Positions 34,111-45,201 of a stretch of 64,000 nucleotides of DNA are shown piece by piece; the stretch's first letter is position 1; each line of letters starts with the position of its first letter. The DNA is taken from assembly GCA_030998225.1 (NCBI GenBank), contig JAPYXD010000701.1, positions 14,678,501 to 14,742,500 of the forward strand, in the 5' to 3' direction. The DNA comes from Diplolepis rosae. Taxonomy: Eukaryota; Arthropoda; Insecta; Hymenoptera; Diplolepididae. Below the pieces are notes generated by a model, which was not told the origin of the DNA, made no database searches, and was given only the letters and a program-made list of their open reading frames with translations. The position numbers and the translations under genes were made by a program.

Positions 34111-36218
34111 ATGGTAAAGTTCACGAACTAGCGAAATTCTGAGTCGGTGGTCGCAACTTTAAGAGCGCTTACTCCAGTTTTCGGCTGTAATAATCGTCCC
34201 ACCCGACAGGCTGTGCGTGCTATAGTAGATAAATTCGAGACCAAATTTACACTATTGGACGTTCCGGTGCCAAAAAGACGTCTTATTGCTCGAAGCGAAG
34301 AAATAATCGCAGCCGTAAGTGCATCGGTTCAAAATAAGCCAAATCAGTCGATTCCACATCGTTCTCAAGAATTGGGCATCGCTCAAACGACACTGTGGCG
34401 TATTATGCGAAAAGATCTTGGCCTACATGCTTTCAAGATTAAATTGACTCAAGAACTAAAGCCACTTGATCATTTGAAATGCCTAAACTTCTCCAATAGG
34501 GCTCTGGCAAAGCTTGAAGAAAATGAAGAATTTCATCGAACAATCATCTTCAGCGATGAAGCTCATTTCTGGCTCAATGGCTCTGTTAATAAGCAAAATA
34601 TGCGTTATTGGTCAGCAACAAACCCAAATGTGCTTCTTGAGACACCGTTGCATCCGTAAAAAGTGACTGTTTGGTGCAGTTTTCATGCCGGAGGTGTGTT
34701 TGGGCCGTGCTTTTCGTGGATGAAAGCGACCGTCATGTTACCGTCAATGGAGAGCGCTATCGTGCTATGTTGGAAGATTATTTGTGGCCAGAATTGGTTG
34801 AACTTGACATCAAAGATATGTGGTTCCAACAAGACGGTGCCACTACACTGAGAGAAATCGGCTTTGGTTCCTGTGCACATAGCACATAAATTTTTTGTAC
34901 AGTAGTTGCCTTGACCAAAAAAGTTGAGAGAAGCTACTACTTTTATAGTTATCATGACAGTAATTTGGACCTTTTTGTGTATTCGGTTGTTGTGACCAAA
35001 GTTGATGATTAGAATGAGCTTTATACGTACCCCAACGGTTAGTACACGTACATTTTCTTTATGTGTACTGCCAAGCTCCTTTGGTTACTACAACCGCAGC
35101 GTTCGCTGTTGCGCTAGACTAATCAAGTATAACTTTCAGTTTTTACAACGAGGTAAGCCTGTCGTGACAACTATTAAATCTTGTAATAGTCACACAATTC
35201 AACTTGCACTGCACTGGAGATGAGTAGTTACTTCCAAAAAGATATGCAGCCTAAGTTGAATCCTGCCAATTCTCGTTCTCGATTCCTGGACTATATTTCA
35301 CCGTGCCAAGTATTATCAGGTAAATAATTCTATTATAAATATAGTTTGACAATTCTTTCTAAATGATAAACGATTTTGTTCGGGGACAATGCAATGCGTT
35401 CCAATTTTGCTGTCTCGTCGTATTTTGTCAAAACTATAGTCATTCAAAAAAAGTTTATGGTGATGAAAAAAGTGACAATTTTTTAACTTAATCGACGAAA
35501 GTTATCATAAATATCATTATACCGGATTATTTTTCTTAGATCTTTTCGGTAAAACTTTATTTTTTCTAATCAAATTGAATTTGTATTTTGATAACTAAGA
35601 GAACCATACCTATAACCTCAAAAATAATTTTGGCTGGGTATTTACTGTCCGTAGACTTAGTCATTTCAACTAAACTCTATGCGCGGCTTTACGATGAACT
35701 TTGGTTCCTATAACCGCAGCGCTATGGTATTTCAAGTACCAGAATCGTGGTCTCAGTAACGTTCCTTGCAGTTGAAGTAAACACTTTTCCAATGTATGAC
35801 AGCCACTACCACGATTGTCATGAGAACTTTAACATTTTTGTAAAGACGATTTTAACAAAAAAACTTTGGTCAGTGAAACCTAAAATTTCTCTCTGTGTAG
35901 TCACACAGCACGCGTTACAATCGGTTTATTGAAAGGCAAATTCGGTGAACGTGTTATCTCGAGAAATGGTCCGGTCGAATGGCCGCCTCGTTCATGTGAT
36001 CTAAGCCATTGGATTTCTTTTCATGGGGCCATATCAAGTTACTGGTCTATGCCAACAAGCCAGCAACTTTAGACGACCTCAAAGACGACATTCAACGTGA
36101 AATTGCCAACGTTCCGGTCGAAATATGTGCCAGAGTGGTGGAAAGTTGGGTCCAAAGAATCGACCGCTGTAAACGATCTCGTGGTGGTCATATGACCGAT
36201 ATCGAATTTCATTCATAA
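34111..36218 (+). pseudogene. Tc1-like transposase, broken and split by a MITE
   Basis: Starts at the ATG of MVKFTN (34111) with a stop straight after. The frame then reads VRAIVDKFETKFTLL (HTH), SIPHRSQELGIAQTTLWRIM (second HTH) and TQELKPLDH. Three catalytic aspartates of the family are visible: FSDEAHFWL (about 34551), FQQDGAT (about 34830) and CDLSxLDFF after the insertion (about 35998; the leucine-proline step is altered). Lesions: early stop, a stop after PLHP (34657), a frameshift near GPCF (about 34710), insertion of the 34846 MITE exactly between QQDGA and HTARVTIGLLK, and a frameshift in the CDLS region. The C terminus CKRSRGGHMTDIEFHS is intact to 36218. Confidence 0.88.
34846..35897. 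mobile_element. CACTGAGAGAAAT-type MITE nested in the Tc1-like element
   Basis: Inserted at a TA within the transposase gene (TA at 34844-34845 and 35898-35899). Removing it restores the reading across the join. Ends CACTGAGAGAAAT and ATTTCTCTCTGTG are inverted, with weaker extension into GGTTTCACTGACC. Subterminal parts carry inverted GGTTxxTAxAACCGCAGCG motifs (about 35080 and 35704). Non-coding, 1052 bp. Confidence 0.85.
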
Positions 36219-36324
36219 AATGTAATGTTTGCACTACACCCACAATAAATTTGAACTCAATATCTTAAATATTTCTGTGTTTTATTCATAGATAAAATTG
36301 TTATGTCCCTATTGGAAAACCCTT

Positions 36325-36480
36325 TACTTTCCAAGCTGATCGTGGGAATAATATGGAGAGAAATGATTCAAATAAAAGTATGTGCGAGGAATTCTTCGGG
36401 GGAAAGTTTGAAGTAACGGTACGTGCCCAAGGCATGCTCGCCCAGAAGCGGTTCTAATAAAGCGGTTCTAATAAAGCAGA
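36325..36480 (+). repeat. GC-rich retroelement-like repeat, right part
   Basis: Continuation of 33660-33998 beyond the Tc1-like insertion. It ends near GCCCAGAAGCGGTTCTAATA, whose GCCCAGAAGCGG is an approximate inverse of GCCCGCTTCTGG at 33674. Boundaries are uncertain. Confidence 0.35.
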
Positions 36481-36709
36481 AAAATAAGAATATGTTTCGT
36501 TTATAAAACTATTTTCGATATTTGATTAAAAAGTAATACCTGAACAAATTTATTTTTTTTATAAACGTTTTAAAGTTTATTTTTATTTTATTTTTATATT
36601 ATTTTTTATTTTATTAATGGAAATTTCTTACAGTCATTTTTTAAATTCTTTGCCCTCACCTTATCAACATGTAAAAAATTGTAACAATATAGTTCAGACC
36701 ACCATTCAA

Positions 36710-37422
36710 GGGGTCTACCCACAATACCAATTCTAAAAAGGCCAGGACTCAACGGAGAAAGGCTATTTTGGATGAAAATGAGTATTATGAAGCAACAGAA
36801 GGCATACTGTATGGCGCAGGCATCGCTGATTAAGCGCAAGTAAGTTCCTTTCACGATTTTAAATTTAAAAAAAGTTTAAACGGTTTTTTCTCAAAACAAC
36901 GTTTTTCGACGCCTTGTTGATCAAATCTCAAAAACTAATGAACCAATCCTTAATACATTTTTACCACATATTATTTACAACTATAGCTATAGTGCATATC
37001 AAGGACTTTTTTAAATTTTGATTTTAACTGTTTTTTTGTGCAAAAATCGGTGAAAAAAATGCTTTTTTCTCTTTTGAAAAATGTTCGCCATTTTATTATT
37101 TATGCAAAAATAAAAAATCATATGATATGCGCTATAGCCATTAACATACTGAATCTAAAACCGTTTGATTTTTTTGTTTTAGACAATCCATCTTCGAGAT
37201 TTCATCAACAGCGCATACCTATCTACTTTTTGAGGACCTATGATTCACCACTATTTTCATCTATAAAAAGTGTCTAAAATAAATTAAAAAAAATTTATTT
37301 ATGTATTGTAAGAGTGCATTTACGTAGCCTCACAATTTTTATATCAATATCTATAATATAAACCTCTAAAAAAAAATTCATGAAAATAGCCTTTTTTTCT
37401 GCGTCTAATGTGGGTAGATTCC
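36710..37422. mobile_element. TTAA-type MITE, copy E (decayed)
   Basis: GGGGTCTACCCACA at the left and TGTGGGTAGATTCC at the right are inverted. The flanks TCAA/TTAT look like mutated TTAA. The internal motif AGTTTAAACGGTTTTTTCTC (36873-36892) matches the family motif of copies A, C and D. Confidence 0.65.
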
Positions 37423-37426
37423 TTAT

Positions 37427-38179
37427 TCTTGCTCAACTTTATGTTGTACAATTTAAAAAAACATTTTTAGCAAATGATATTCACTTATAAAACACCATTT
37501 AATGAGCCAAACAATTAGAAATATAATACAAAATTTAATTTAAATATTTATTATTGTTGTTATATACATATAAAATGAACACAGCGTTTTTATTTGTTAA
37601 AAAGTTATGTGAAAGTATCTAGTAAATCCCTACCCCCGCCCATCATTACGTAACATAACATTCACACCCCTATCCCCCAAAATCTGTTACGTCATTTATG
37701 GATAGCACGTAATTAAAAATTGTTTCGTACCGTTTCATTACTATTAAGGTAGTTGTCATGCCAATAATCTGGAAAGAAACAATTTGGAGAAAAAAGTTTT
37801 TATATAATTTTAAGACTTAAAATGATTTTTTCAGTCATGTCTTATGAAAGAGAAAACATTATTTTTCATGAGAAAAATTTAAAACTTACGAAAAATAATA
37901 CTTTTAAGCAAATTTTTCTTACTATTGCTTCTTACCAATTTGAAAAAAATATCTATTTCATAAAATTCTCTTGTTCTTGTAAATATTATTTAAGTGAGAG
38001 CCATATCTGTTTTTCCTAAATTTTCTATTAATTAACTCTCTATCCTGACAATATTTATTTATGACTGGAGACTGAATACAGAAATATTGATAATTTTCCT
38101 TCATCGCCAGAGAATCCATATTATGTAATCAGGTAGGGTTAACAATAGTAGATTTTTGTAATTAATTACGGTACTTTGC
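37427..38179. other. AT-rich DNA, no gene recognised
   Basis: Contains a C-rich patch at 37627-37680 (CCCTACCCCCGCCCATC) but nothing coding. Confidence 0.4.
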
Positions 38180-38440
38180 TTCAGGTACGATTGTTAATGA
38201 TCTAACAGGGAACTGACATAAGCCTTTAATACATATTGAATATAATTCATGGAACCGTTCGTTAAAAATTACGTTTGCTGTCATTATATCTTTTGTGAAT
38301 TTAATGATTAAATTGAATATCCATTTTCTCGACAAGCTATTCTTACATAAGCTGAGTGGAGGAGCTCATGGAACTGACAAAGTCACGTGTCCCCCGACGG
38401 TAGAAAATGCTCTGCCACGTGATAAGCGACTGCTATATAT
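38180..38440 (+). repeat. Dispersed direct repeat, copy 1
   Basis: Matches 45790-46012 in the same orientation, most strongly over CATAAGCTGAGTGGAG, GGAACTGACAAAGTCACGTG and CTGCCACGTGATAAGCGACT. No ends or coding were recognised. Confidence 0.65.
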
Positions 38441-38504
38441 CAAAACTATAAACCAGAAATTAAATTTATCATTTATTTCATTTTTACTTTTTCATCATCA
38501 ATGA

Positions 38505-39250
38505 GGAGGTATTGGTTTTATGTGAAAAATCACTTTCTGAATTTTCATAAAATCATTAAGTTTTGAGACCCCTTAAGTCAGAGAAAACAGTTTTTACGAA
38601 AGCGTCTGTCTGCCTGTCTGCATTTTTTGTTTTTGAAAAAATCAAAAACAGTGACAATGATTTCTAATAGTACTCATAAATCTCTACCAATTATTATCAT
38701 AATATTTTTTAATTGAACCAAAATTATAAAAGTTACAATTAGTTGAAACTTGAAAAAAGTCAATATCAAAATTCCATTTCCCAGTTAAACAAACATATGG
38801 GGCATAATTTCTCAAGTGATACCGCCCCAAAAAACGAAGTCGTCCAATCGGGTTTAAAGTTTGGCTGATTGGAGTCCTATTTAATGGTACTTCCTTCAAA
38901 AAAAGTTCTTTCCTTTTGACAAATATTTGCTGAAATAGGGGGGGGGGGGGGAATTTTCAGAATTTTGATGGGAAACCTCTTCTTCAAACGAATATAACTT
39001 ATTTCTTTTTGCAAAAAGAAAAATTTTACTTCATATGTTTTCTTCAGTCTTTTTCGTGATCTCTCAGCTGATTGTAACTATTTAAAAAAAAAAATTTATG
39101 TTACCAAATTCTTTGTTGCAAAAAGATCTACAAATTTGAATCACAACATTTTACTATTGTATGTGTAATTTTCTTTTTAATTCAAAACGTTGAAATGCAA
39201 AATTGTTTGCTTAAATAAAGTCTAAAATTGTTAAATTCGTATTAAGTTCT
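38505..39250 (-). repeat. 156-bp repeat family, copy 5 (reversed)
   Basis: Starts with the inverted terminal hairpin (CATCATCAATGAGGAGGTATTGG), then GAGACCCCTTAAGTCAGAG and CGTCTGTCTGCCTGTCTGC, the reverse of the 1825-2040 segment, then repeat units in reverse. A run of 13 G (about 38939-38951) lies inside. Confidence 0.7.
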
Positions 39251-40559
39251 TTTAGAAATTTGAGGAGCGGAAGTTAATTCTCAGAGGATGGACATTCGGG
39301 ACTTTTATTTCAGGAACTTTTGATTCGATTTTTTGTGAAATTAGTGCTCAAGAGTGTGCAGTCAATAAAACGATTTTGTTTAAACAAATATATTTTTTTC
39401 TAAGTGGGGTAGAAAACTACAATTTATGAGCATAAATGCTTATTAATTTTTAATTAATAATAATAATATAATAATATTATAATAATAATTATTATTTTCT
39501 TAATTTGTATAGTTTTTTCACTACTTCAAATCACGATACGGTTTGTTTCCGGAGGCTATGTTTAATTTCAAGATCCAAACTAATTATTTTATTGGCTCAT
39601 CAATTAATTAATTTGATCTCAGCAATCCCGAAAATGTAAAAAAATCCTCCTTAACTCTTGCGAACTATCAGCTTCTTGAAATTTTTCATTTCCCAGCGAA
39701 AAAGCCGTATGATGCTTGAACTTTATTAATTTGACTAGAACTTAGAAGACAATTAAAAGTTAAGTCCTTGACTCGATAGTTAAACCGCGGCCTGAGAAAC
39801 TTCCGTGATGCCTGACCTATCTAAGTCGTATTAACAGCAAACTATAGGTATATTCTTTAAATATGAAAGTTTTACCCTCTACTTGAATATTTTAAAATCA
39901 ACTTTTAATTGTTCATTATATTACTAAACTGTTGTATTTAAACTTCAATTAAAGTAGGATGATTTATTTGTAGCCCTGGAAAATTCATTTTGTTCCAATA
40001 AAATATAATAATTTATTATCTTCCTTTTCTTTCACAATTAAGGTTGATAATTTAAATAAAACAATAATAATTACCCAATATACTTGAAAAATTCTAGAAC
40101 AAAAAGTTTTTTCATTTTATCTCTTTAAACTCAATGTTTTTTAGCTTTATTTATCAAATAAAATAAGACTATTTTTAATGAAGGTTTTCTTCATTGCCAC
40201 ATTATCTTTTCGAAAATGCGTATTACGAGTATGACTAGTAAATTTATAAATCTTGATCTCAACTTCCCGGTTTATATTGAGAGAATCCTAATAATTTTGA
40301 TTTAAATAAAATGCTGTTAATAAAAATACTAAACTTATTTTTAAAATAGTGAGCTGAGATTTTCATGCATAAAAAGATACAAAGACGAATTAAGGGAACT
40401 GAGCCAAAAATTTATTTTTTCATTTTGTTCAGAACACTCTATACGCCAGGTTTTAGATACTCAACTTTGTGCCCTCACCAATTCCATATTGATCGAAAAG
40501 TTACCCAAGCAGAAATCATGACACTCTGCCGACTGTGACGATCGCTTAAATGTTGGTCC
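39251..40559. other. AT-rich DNA, no gene recognised
   Basis: No supported feature. Confidence 0.4.
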
Positions 40560-40626
40560 GTTGTAGGAGATCAACTGTTGATTGCCAACGTTGGTACAAT
40601 GTTGGGAAACAATTGGCCCAACCTTA
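40560..40626 (+). repeat. Host repeat interrupted by the pogo-like element, left part
   Basis: GGTACAATGTTGGGAAACAA, then TTGGCCCAACCTTA, continues at 42078 (TTCCGACTGTGGAAAAAG). The joined sequence resembles 42355-42465 (TACAATGTTGGATTTACAAC, then AGGCCAAACCTTCTTCCGAC). So two copies of a repeat of about 105 bp lie here, one hit by the pogo-like element. Confidence 0.6.
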
Positions 40627-42077
40627 AGGTAAAAGCACCAACAGCCGGACAGTACCCAATAGCCCGACAGAGCCATGAATTTTCCTCAAAATTAAAGATT
40701 TATGAATCACTTATCGCTATTTTGGTGTACCGTATACAAACCTCGGAACGTACACTTTAAAAAAGTGAAAAATTTGTTGAATTAGAAATTAAAACTTCGC
40801 CAAGAAAAAAAAATTTCTCTACTGAAGCACAAGGCTGGTCGAAATGTAGCGAAATCTGCTCTATAAACTAACTGACGCGTTGTCTTTGTTAAGCAAATAA
40901 CATTTACATTTACCTTCATTTTTCATTTCAATACGTGTTATACTAAAGTCAAATGCTTTATCTAAACCATAATATTTTTTAAAATTAAAAAACATTTTCC
41001 TTTGATTAAATATTTTAAATCCGGTTATTAGGTCAATGAATATTCGTTTTGCCTAATAACCGAACGCGTGTTCGGAGTTACATTGCACTGATTTTGTTTT
41101 CGCTTTAGTCGCCAGACGAAAAGTTTATGGCAAAAACGAATGCGAATTTTAAAAAATGCTGTTGATATTTTCAAGAAATGTGGTAAGTATTTTATTGTTT
41201 CAAATTCATAGAAGATATCTATCTAATAAAATATTAGGCAAATTACTTTAAACATATTTTAATTAGTCAAATATGAAATCCAACCTCAATTGACATTTGA
41301 CGTTTATTTTCTTGTTGATTTTACATTGAGAACAATGAAAATATGGATTTCAGAGTGAAATTTCCCCACTTTTTGATCTTTTTGAATGATAATTTCCAAA
41401 AATAATGATAAACTATGGTTAATAATTAATAATTTTTTAAAGAAATAATGTTTGAATTATGGATTTGCTGAAAATCTGATATTTTGAGAAAGTATTTTCA
41501 TTTTAAGATATGTATTTTCTGGGTTTTACGTATTTGGTGTTTTTATTATAGATCATGGAAAAAGTATCAGAAGAAAAGATTAAAAAGCTTTATACCAAAA
41601 CGGATATTATTAATGCGATTGAGTATATAAGGCAAAAACGATTGACAATTAGTGCTGCAAGCTCTAAATATAATATATTCCATTTGTAAAATCTTTTCAA
41701 TATTTTTTTTTTATAAGCGTAGACCTAAAAAATGTTTCCGTAAATATTTCCCAGTGTTAATTATTCTTAAAAAATATCAAATCCATATCAACCAAATTAT
41801 AATATACTCTTGTCCGACTATTGGTGCAGCGCTGTCCGGCTATTGGATCAATTCACTTTTCCCGTCCGGCAATTGGCTCCAGAGCATTATTTAATGAAGA
41901 GAATTATTAAAATGGATTATTCAGATTTAACACAACCCTGGACTTTTTGTTATAGTAGGGAGGACACATACATCAAAATAATCGCGACAATTCGTGATTC
42001 CGCATTACATTTAGAACGATAAATACAAAAAATTGAATGACATTTCCTTAGACGTCCGGCTATTGGTGCTTTTACCT
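40627..42077 (+). mobile_element. Pogo-like element, internally deleted
   Basis: Ends AGGTAAAAGCACCAACAGCC and GGCTATTGGTGCTTTTACCT are inverted, flanked by TA (40625-40626, 42078-42079). Further CCGGCTATTGG / CCAATAGCCCG motifs lie just inside both ends (40646-40672 and 41815-41880). It encodes a Psq-type helix-turn-helix exon (next entry). No DDE domain remains in 1451 bp. Confidence 0.75.
41555..41689 (+). pseudogene. Psq/pogo-type HTH exon, truncated transposase
   Basis: Short frame of 44 codons starting MEKVSEEKIKKLYTKTD. It includes IINAIEYIRQKRLTISAASS plus KYNI, which fits the pipsqueak-type HTH at the N terminus of pogo-superfamily transposases (basic K/T-x-D, AIE, I-S-x-A-A-x-x-Y-N-I). 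TTTTATTATAG precedes the ATG by three bases, a usable splice acceptor. The frame ends FHL-stop, and the CENP-B-type HTH and DDE catalytic domain are absent. Recognised by pattern, not by search. Confidence 0.6.
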
Positions 42078-42149
42078 TATTCCGACTGTGGAAAAAGAAA
42101 TTTACCGACAGTGGATGTACAAGGTCTATCCAGCGTCTATTCAGCCCCG
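42078..42149 (+). repeat. Host repeat, right part
   Basis: Continuation of the 40560-40626 repeat after the pogo-like insertion. It is cut at 42150 by the next MITE. Confidence 0.55.
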
Positions 42150-42330
42150 CACTGAGAAAACAGTTTCGTCAAATCAACAAAAATATTATATTTTGTTAGT
42201 ATTTAGCTAACAAAATTCTTTTGTTGTGCCAAAAAAACATTTTTCTATACCAATCAAATTTTGTTACTCAAACAAAATGTTTTGTCAGGACAACATAAAA
42301 AGGTTTGTTGGATAAATTTTTTTCTCAGTG
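42150..42330. mobile_element. CACTGAGAAAA-type MITE, 181 bp
   Basis: CACTGAGAAAACAGTTT at the left, TTTTTTTCTCAGTG at the right. The interior alternates AACAAAAT / ATTTTGTT motifs. The TIR is shared with the 14990-15900 MITE. A TA duplication is not obvious at this copy. Confidence 0.75.
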
Positions 42331-42349
42331 CGGTAGTCGACTGTAAAAA

Positions 42350-42465
42350 ACCAGCGTTTGTACAATGTTGGATTTACAACAGGCCAAACCTTCTTCCGAC
42401 CGTGGAAAAAGTAATTTTTCGACAGTGGATGTGCAAAATCCACCGAGTGTCTAATCGACTCTGAT
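42350..42465 (+). repeat. Host repeat, second copy
   Basis: Direct copy of the joined 40593-40626 plus 42078-42140 sequence (CGACCGTGGAAAAAGTAATTTTTCGACAGTGGATGTGC region). Confidence 0.6.
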
Positions 42466-43642
42466 AAATAATTCTGTACAATAACAGTTGATTCGACAAT
42501 GGTACACTTTAAAAAAAAGTCTATTGATAGTAAAAGTACCTTCCTTTCAGAATGCATCCATTGAAATTAAGCAGATTTCTTTTGTCTATCAACAGAATCA
42601 TTTTACTGTTAAAAAACTCATCTATAAATTGCAAAACTAAAATAATTTTATCGATAATTGTTATTTGCAAAAAAATATCTCGAATTAAAATTATTAGTAA
42701 AATTCATACTATAGAGCTCATTGTGAAGTATAAAATGTAACAAAGTTCAAATATTTTAACTTAAAGGTGCAAAAAATTCCGTTTTTGGCTATTTTTGCTG
42801 AGGTATATCAATCTGAATTTCAATATATTTTAAAGTAATAGGGCACAATCGAATCACATTTTGCACCTAGTAGAGTTAAAATGGTAAAATGAACCAGGCA
42901 CTGAAAGCAAAATTAAATAAGATAATTGTATATCAATGAAGTAAAGCAAAATCAACGGTTTGGGCAGCCAATAGAGGCAAATAAAGCCAATAAAGTTAAG
43001 ATCATATAATAATCCAGCTGGTGAAAGGTAGTTCATCTATGTACAACAGTAGGATATGTGGCAACCCATCTTAGTATGTTTGTTACACTTTAGATACGAA
43101 CTATTTGTAATTTGCTGACCGTCTATTGCCCAAAAATTTGGCGCAACATCTTTAAATTCGAAACCATTTTTATCCCTGGTTTTAATGTTTCCTTTGCAGA
43201 CCAGTAGTTCTTTACCTTGTAATGTCTTTCTGTGACTCGACTATTCCACTTGGAGAGGAAGCGGCAGCAGTTTGTGTAGCTTAGCTGCAATCTGAGTATT
43301 ATAGCTACGACTCTGAGATCTTTTTCAAATACTTTTTACAATTGTAATGAAAAAATTTGTAATACGTAAGCGTTGAATGGATTTTTTCTCTTAAACTTAA
43401 CCTCTTCAAGTTATTTAGGAGTTCTTACACACACTTTCTCTACAGGTATCTATACTCTCTCACTTTGAAAAATATTAAAATTTAAATTACTATATCTCAG
43501 CGAAAAAAGTCGGATCATGGTGAATAAAAAAGCACTTTAAGGGTAAATTATGGCATTTTGAAAAAATATAAGTGAGAATATTGCTGAGAAACTGCTTCAG
43601 ATTTTACAGATGACCAAAAATGGCTATATATTTTTCTCCATG
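42466..43642. other. AT-rich DNA, no gene recognised
   Basis: No supported feature. Confidence 0.4.
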
Positions 43643-43644
43643 TA

Positions 43645-43916
43645 CTCTCTAAATCTCAATCAGTCAAATTTTTACTGACTGAATCGGTGATTTGCATTTT
43701 CACTGATTCACCAGTTAAAAAATATATTTCACTGTTACATCAGTTGATTATCACTAATTGAATCAGTGGAAAAAATATTTTCACTGTTAAATCAGTTAAT
43801 TTTCACTGAAGCAATCAGTGGAATTTGACTGATTTACAGTAACCTCTTTTTAGCTATTTGAATCCGTCAAATTTCACTGATAATCAGTAGATTTTGACTG
43901 ATTCATATTTAGAGAG
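43645..43916. mobile_element. AATCAGT-type MITE, best-preserved copy
   Basis: Ends CTCTCTAAAT / ATTTAGAGAG are inverted and flanked by TA (43643-43644, 43917-43918). The interior is built of AATCAGTCAAATTTCACTGA-type motifs in both orientations at roughly 30-40 bp spacing. Confidence 0.85.
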
Positions 43917-44068
43917 TACTATTTTGACAGTAGAAAACTAGATAACTGTAGTAACTAAATCGGAATTTGAGTTCAGTGGACCATAAATAGCGTCACATAA
44001 TTCGCGTGATAAAGTAATTTTTGTTTCTACTTGTTTTTTTCCCATAATTATTGGTAAATATTTTAATA

Positions 44069-44823
44069 CCAGGTGTACAAGTATGAAACCGGTAATGACA
44101 TTTATGTGTCGCTAGGTAAAACTATACGCTCTGTCAAACCAAATCATTGACGCCATTTCTTCGCATTGAGTTCTGTCAACAATATTCAGTTCATAAACAA
44201 TCAAGTTTCATACAACAACTAATTTTTTTTCGCTAGTAAAATGTCGATTTTTGTGCCTTTAAACTACGATTTGCGGACATCATTGATTTTCTGTTACCAA
44301 TTGAAGAAATCTGCTTTGGAAGCCCATCGAATGCTTATGGAAGCTTACGGCCAGCATGCTCTAGGCAAAACACAGAGTTTCGAGTGGTTTAAAAAATTCA
44401 AAAGTGGTAATTTTGATGTCAGAAACGAAGATCGTGGAAAACCACCAAAAAAGTTCGAAGATTGGGATCAGAAGGGTGTTATCTGGTTTGACCTTCTGAA
44501 ACCAGGTGAAACAGTTACTGGTCAACGCTACCAACAACAATTGGCCGATTTGAATCGTGCTTTGCGCCAAAAACGTCCAGAATATCAAACTAGGCAACAC
44601 AAAGTGATTTTTCTTGATGAAAATGTGAAAAAATGGCTCGATGACTGGTTTGACTCAAAAAACGAACAATTTTTTTGGCGAGGCATACACAAATTGCCAG
44701 AGAGATGGGAAAAATGTGTGGCTAGCAATGGCCATTACTTTGAAGATTGAATGTATAACCATTTTTATTAAATAAACGTGTATTTTCTCAAAAAAATTAC
44801 CGGTTTCATACTTGTACACCTGG
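44069..44823 (+). mobile_element. Mariner deletion derivative, 755 bp
   Basis: Perfect inverted ends CCAGGTGTACAAGTATGAAA plus CCGG, flanked by TA (44067-44068, 44824-44825). The intact tips contrast with the reduced interior. The internal frame is the open 169-codon ORF below. A different mariner subfamily from 25698 and 56894, judged by TIR and protein. Confidence 0.92.
44241..44750 (+). CDS. Miniature mariner transposase ORF, 169 codons, open
   Basis: Starts MSIFVPLNYDLRTSLIFCY. Residues 1-75 form the first HTH (SFEWFKKFKSGNFDVRNED, then PPKKFED). An in-frame deletion then jumps to WDQKGVIWFDLLKPGETV, so the second HTH and the VTGDEKWI block with catalytic Asp 1 are missing. A second in-frame deletion after KVIFLDEN removes the [12 protein letters not shown] block with Asp 3. 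The frame resumes at VKKWLDDWF and ends with the family's [13 protein letters not shown] and FED. Two independent deletions that both keep the frame is unusual. A catalytically dead, TIR-binding peptide is conceivable; no evidence of expression. Confidence 0.75.
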   Translation: MSIFVPLNYDLRTSLIFCYQLKKSALEAHRMLMEAYGQHALGKTQSFEWFKKFKSGNFDVRNEDRGKPPKKFEDWDQKGVIWFDLLKPGETVTGQRYQQQLADLNRALRQKRPEYQTRQHKVIFLDENVKKWLDDWFDSKNEQFFWRGIHKLPERWEKCVASNGHYFED

Positions 44824-44894
44824 TATATTTTTGGTTTTAGCGGGTTATGAAATATAAAAATTAATAAAAAAAATTAGATGTGAAATTTTGCACG

Positions 44895-44935
44895 GATCTA
44901 ATACCTTCTTATGTGTGATAAAAATGTTAAAAACT
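44895..44935 (+). repeat. Isolated terminal hairpin of the 156-bp repeat family
   Basis: AATACCTTCTTATGTGTGATAAAAATGTT is a mutated version of the ACCTTCTCAT...GATGAGAATGT end, preceded by TTTTGCACGGATCT like 16845-16860. Only the end of a copy. Confidence 0.5.
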
Positions 44936-45201
44936 GTCCCAACAGCAAAAGAAAAATGAATAGTTAGTTCAAAACTTACATATATATAATCGATAGTTTT
45001 AACATGATGAGAAAATTAAATCATTTAAAGCCATACATCAGACCTTAAAAACACGATCTCATGAAAATAATCATACTTTTTGTTTGATATTATGTGCATA
45101 TCTATAAATGCAGTATGTTTCTTTAGCTGCATGAGATCTTTCAATATCGATATCTCTTAATTGACGTTTGTCAAAATTACATTGATTTGACATTTATGTT
45201 T

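Larger units (their letters stand above)
33999..36324 (+). mobile_element. Full-length-type Tc1-like element, interrupted
   Basis: TA at 33997-33998 and 36325-36326. Ends AAGGGTTTTCCAATAGGGAC and its inverse are perfect over about 25 bp. After removing the nested 1052 bp MITE (34846-35897) and one TA, the element is about 1.27 kb. It is inserted in a GC-rich repeat. Confidence 0.9.
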
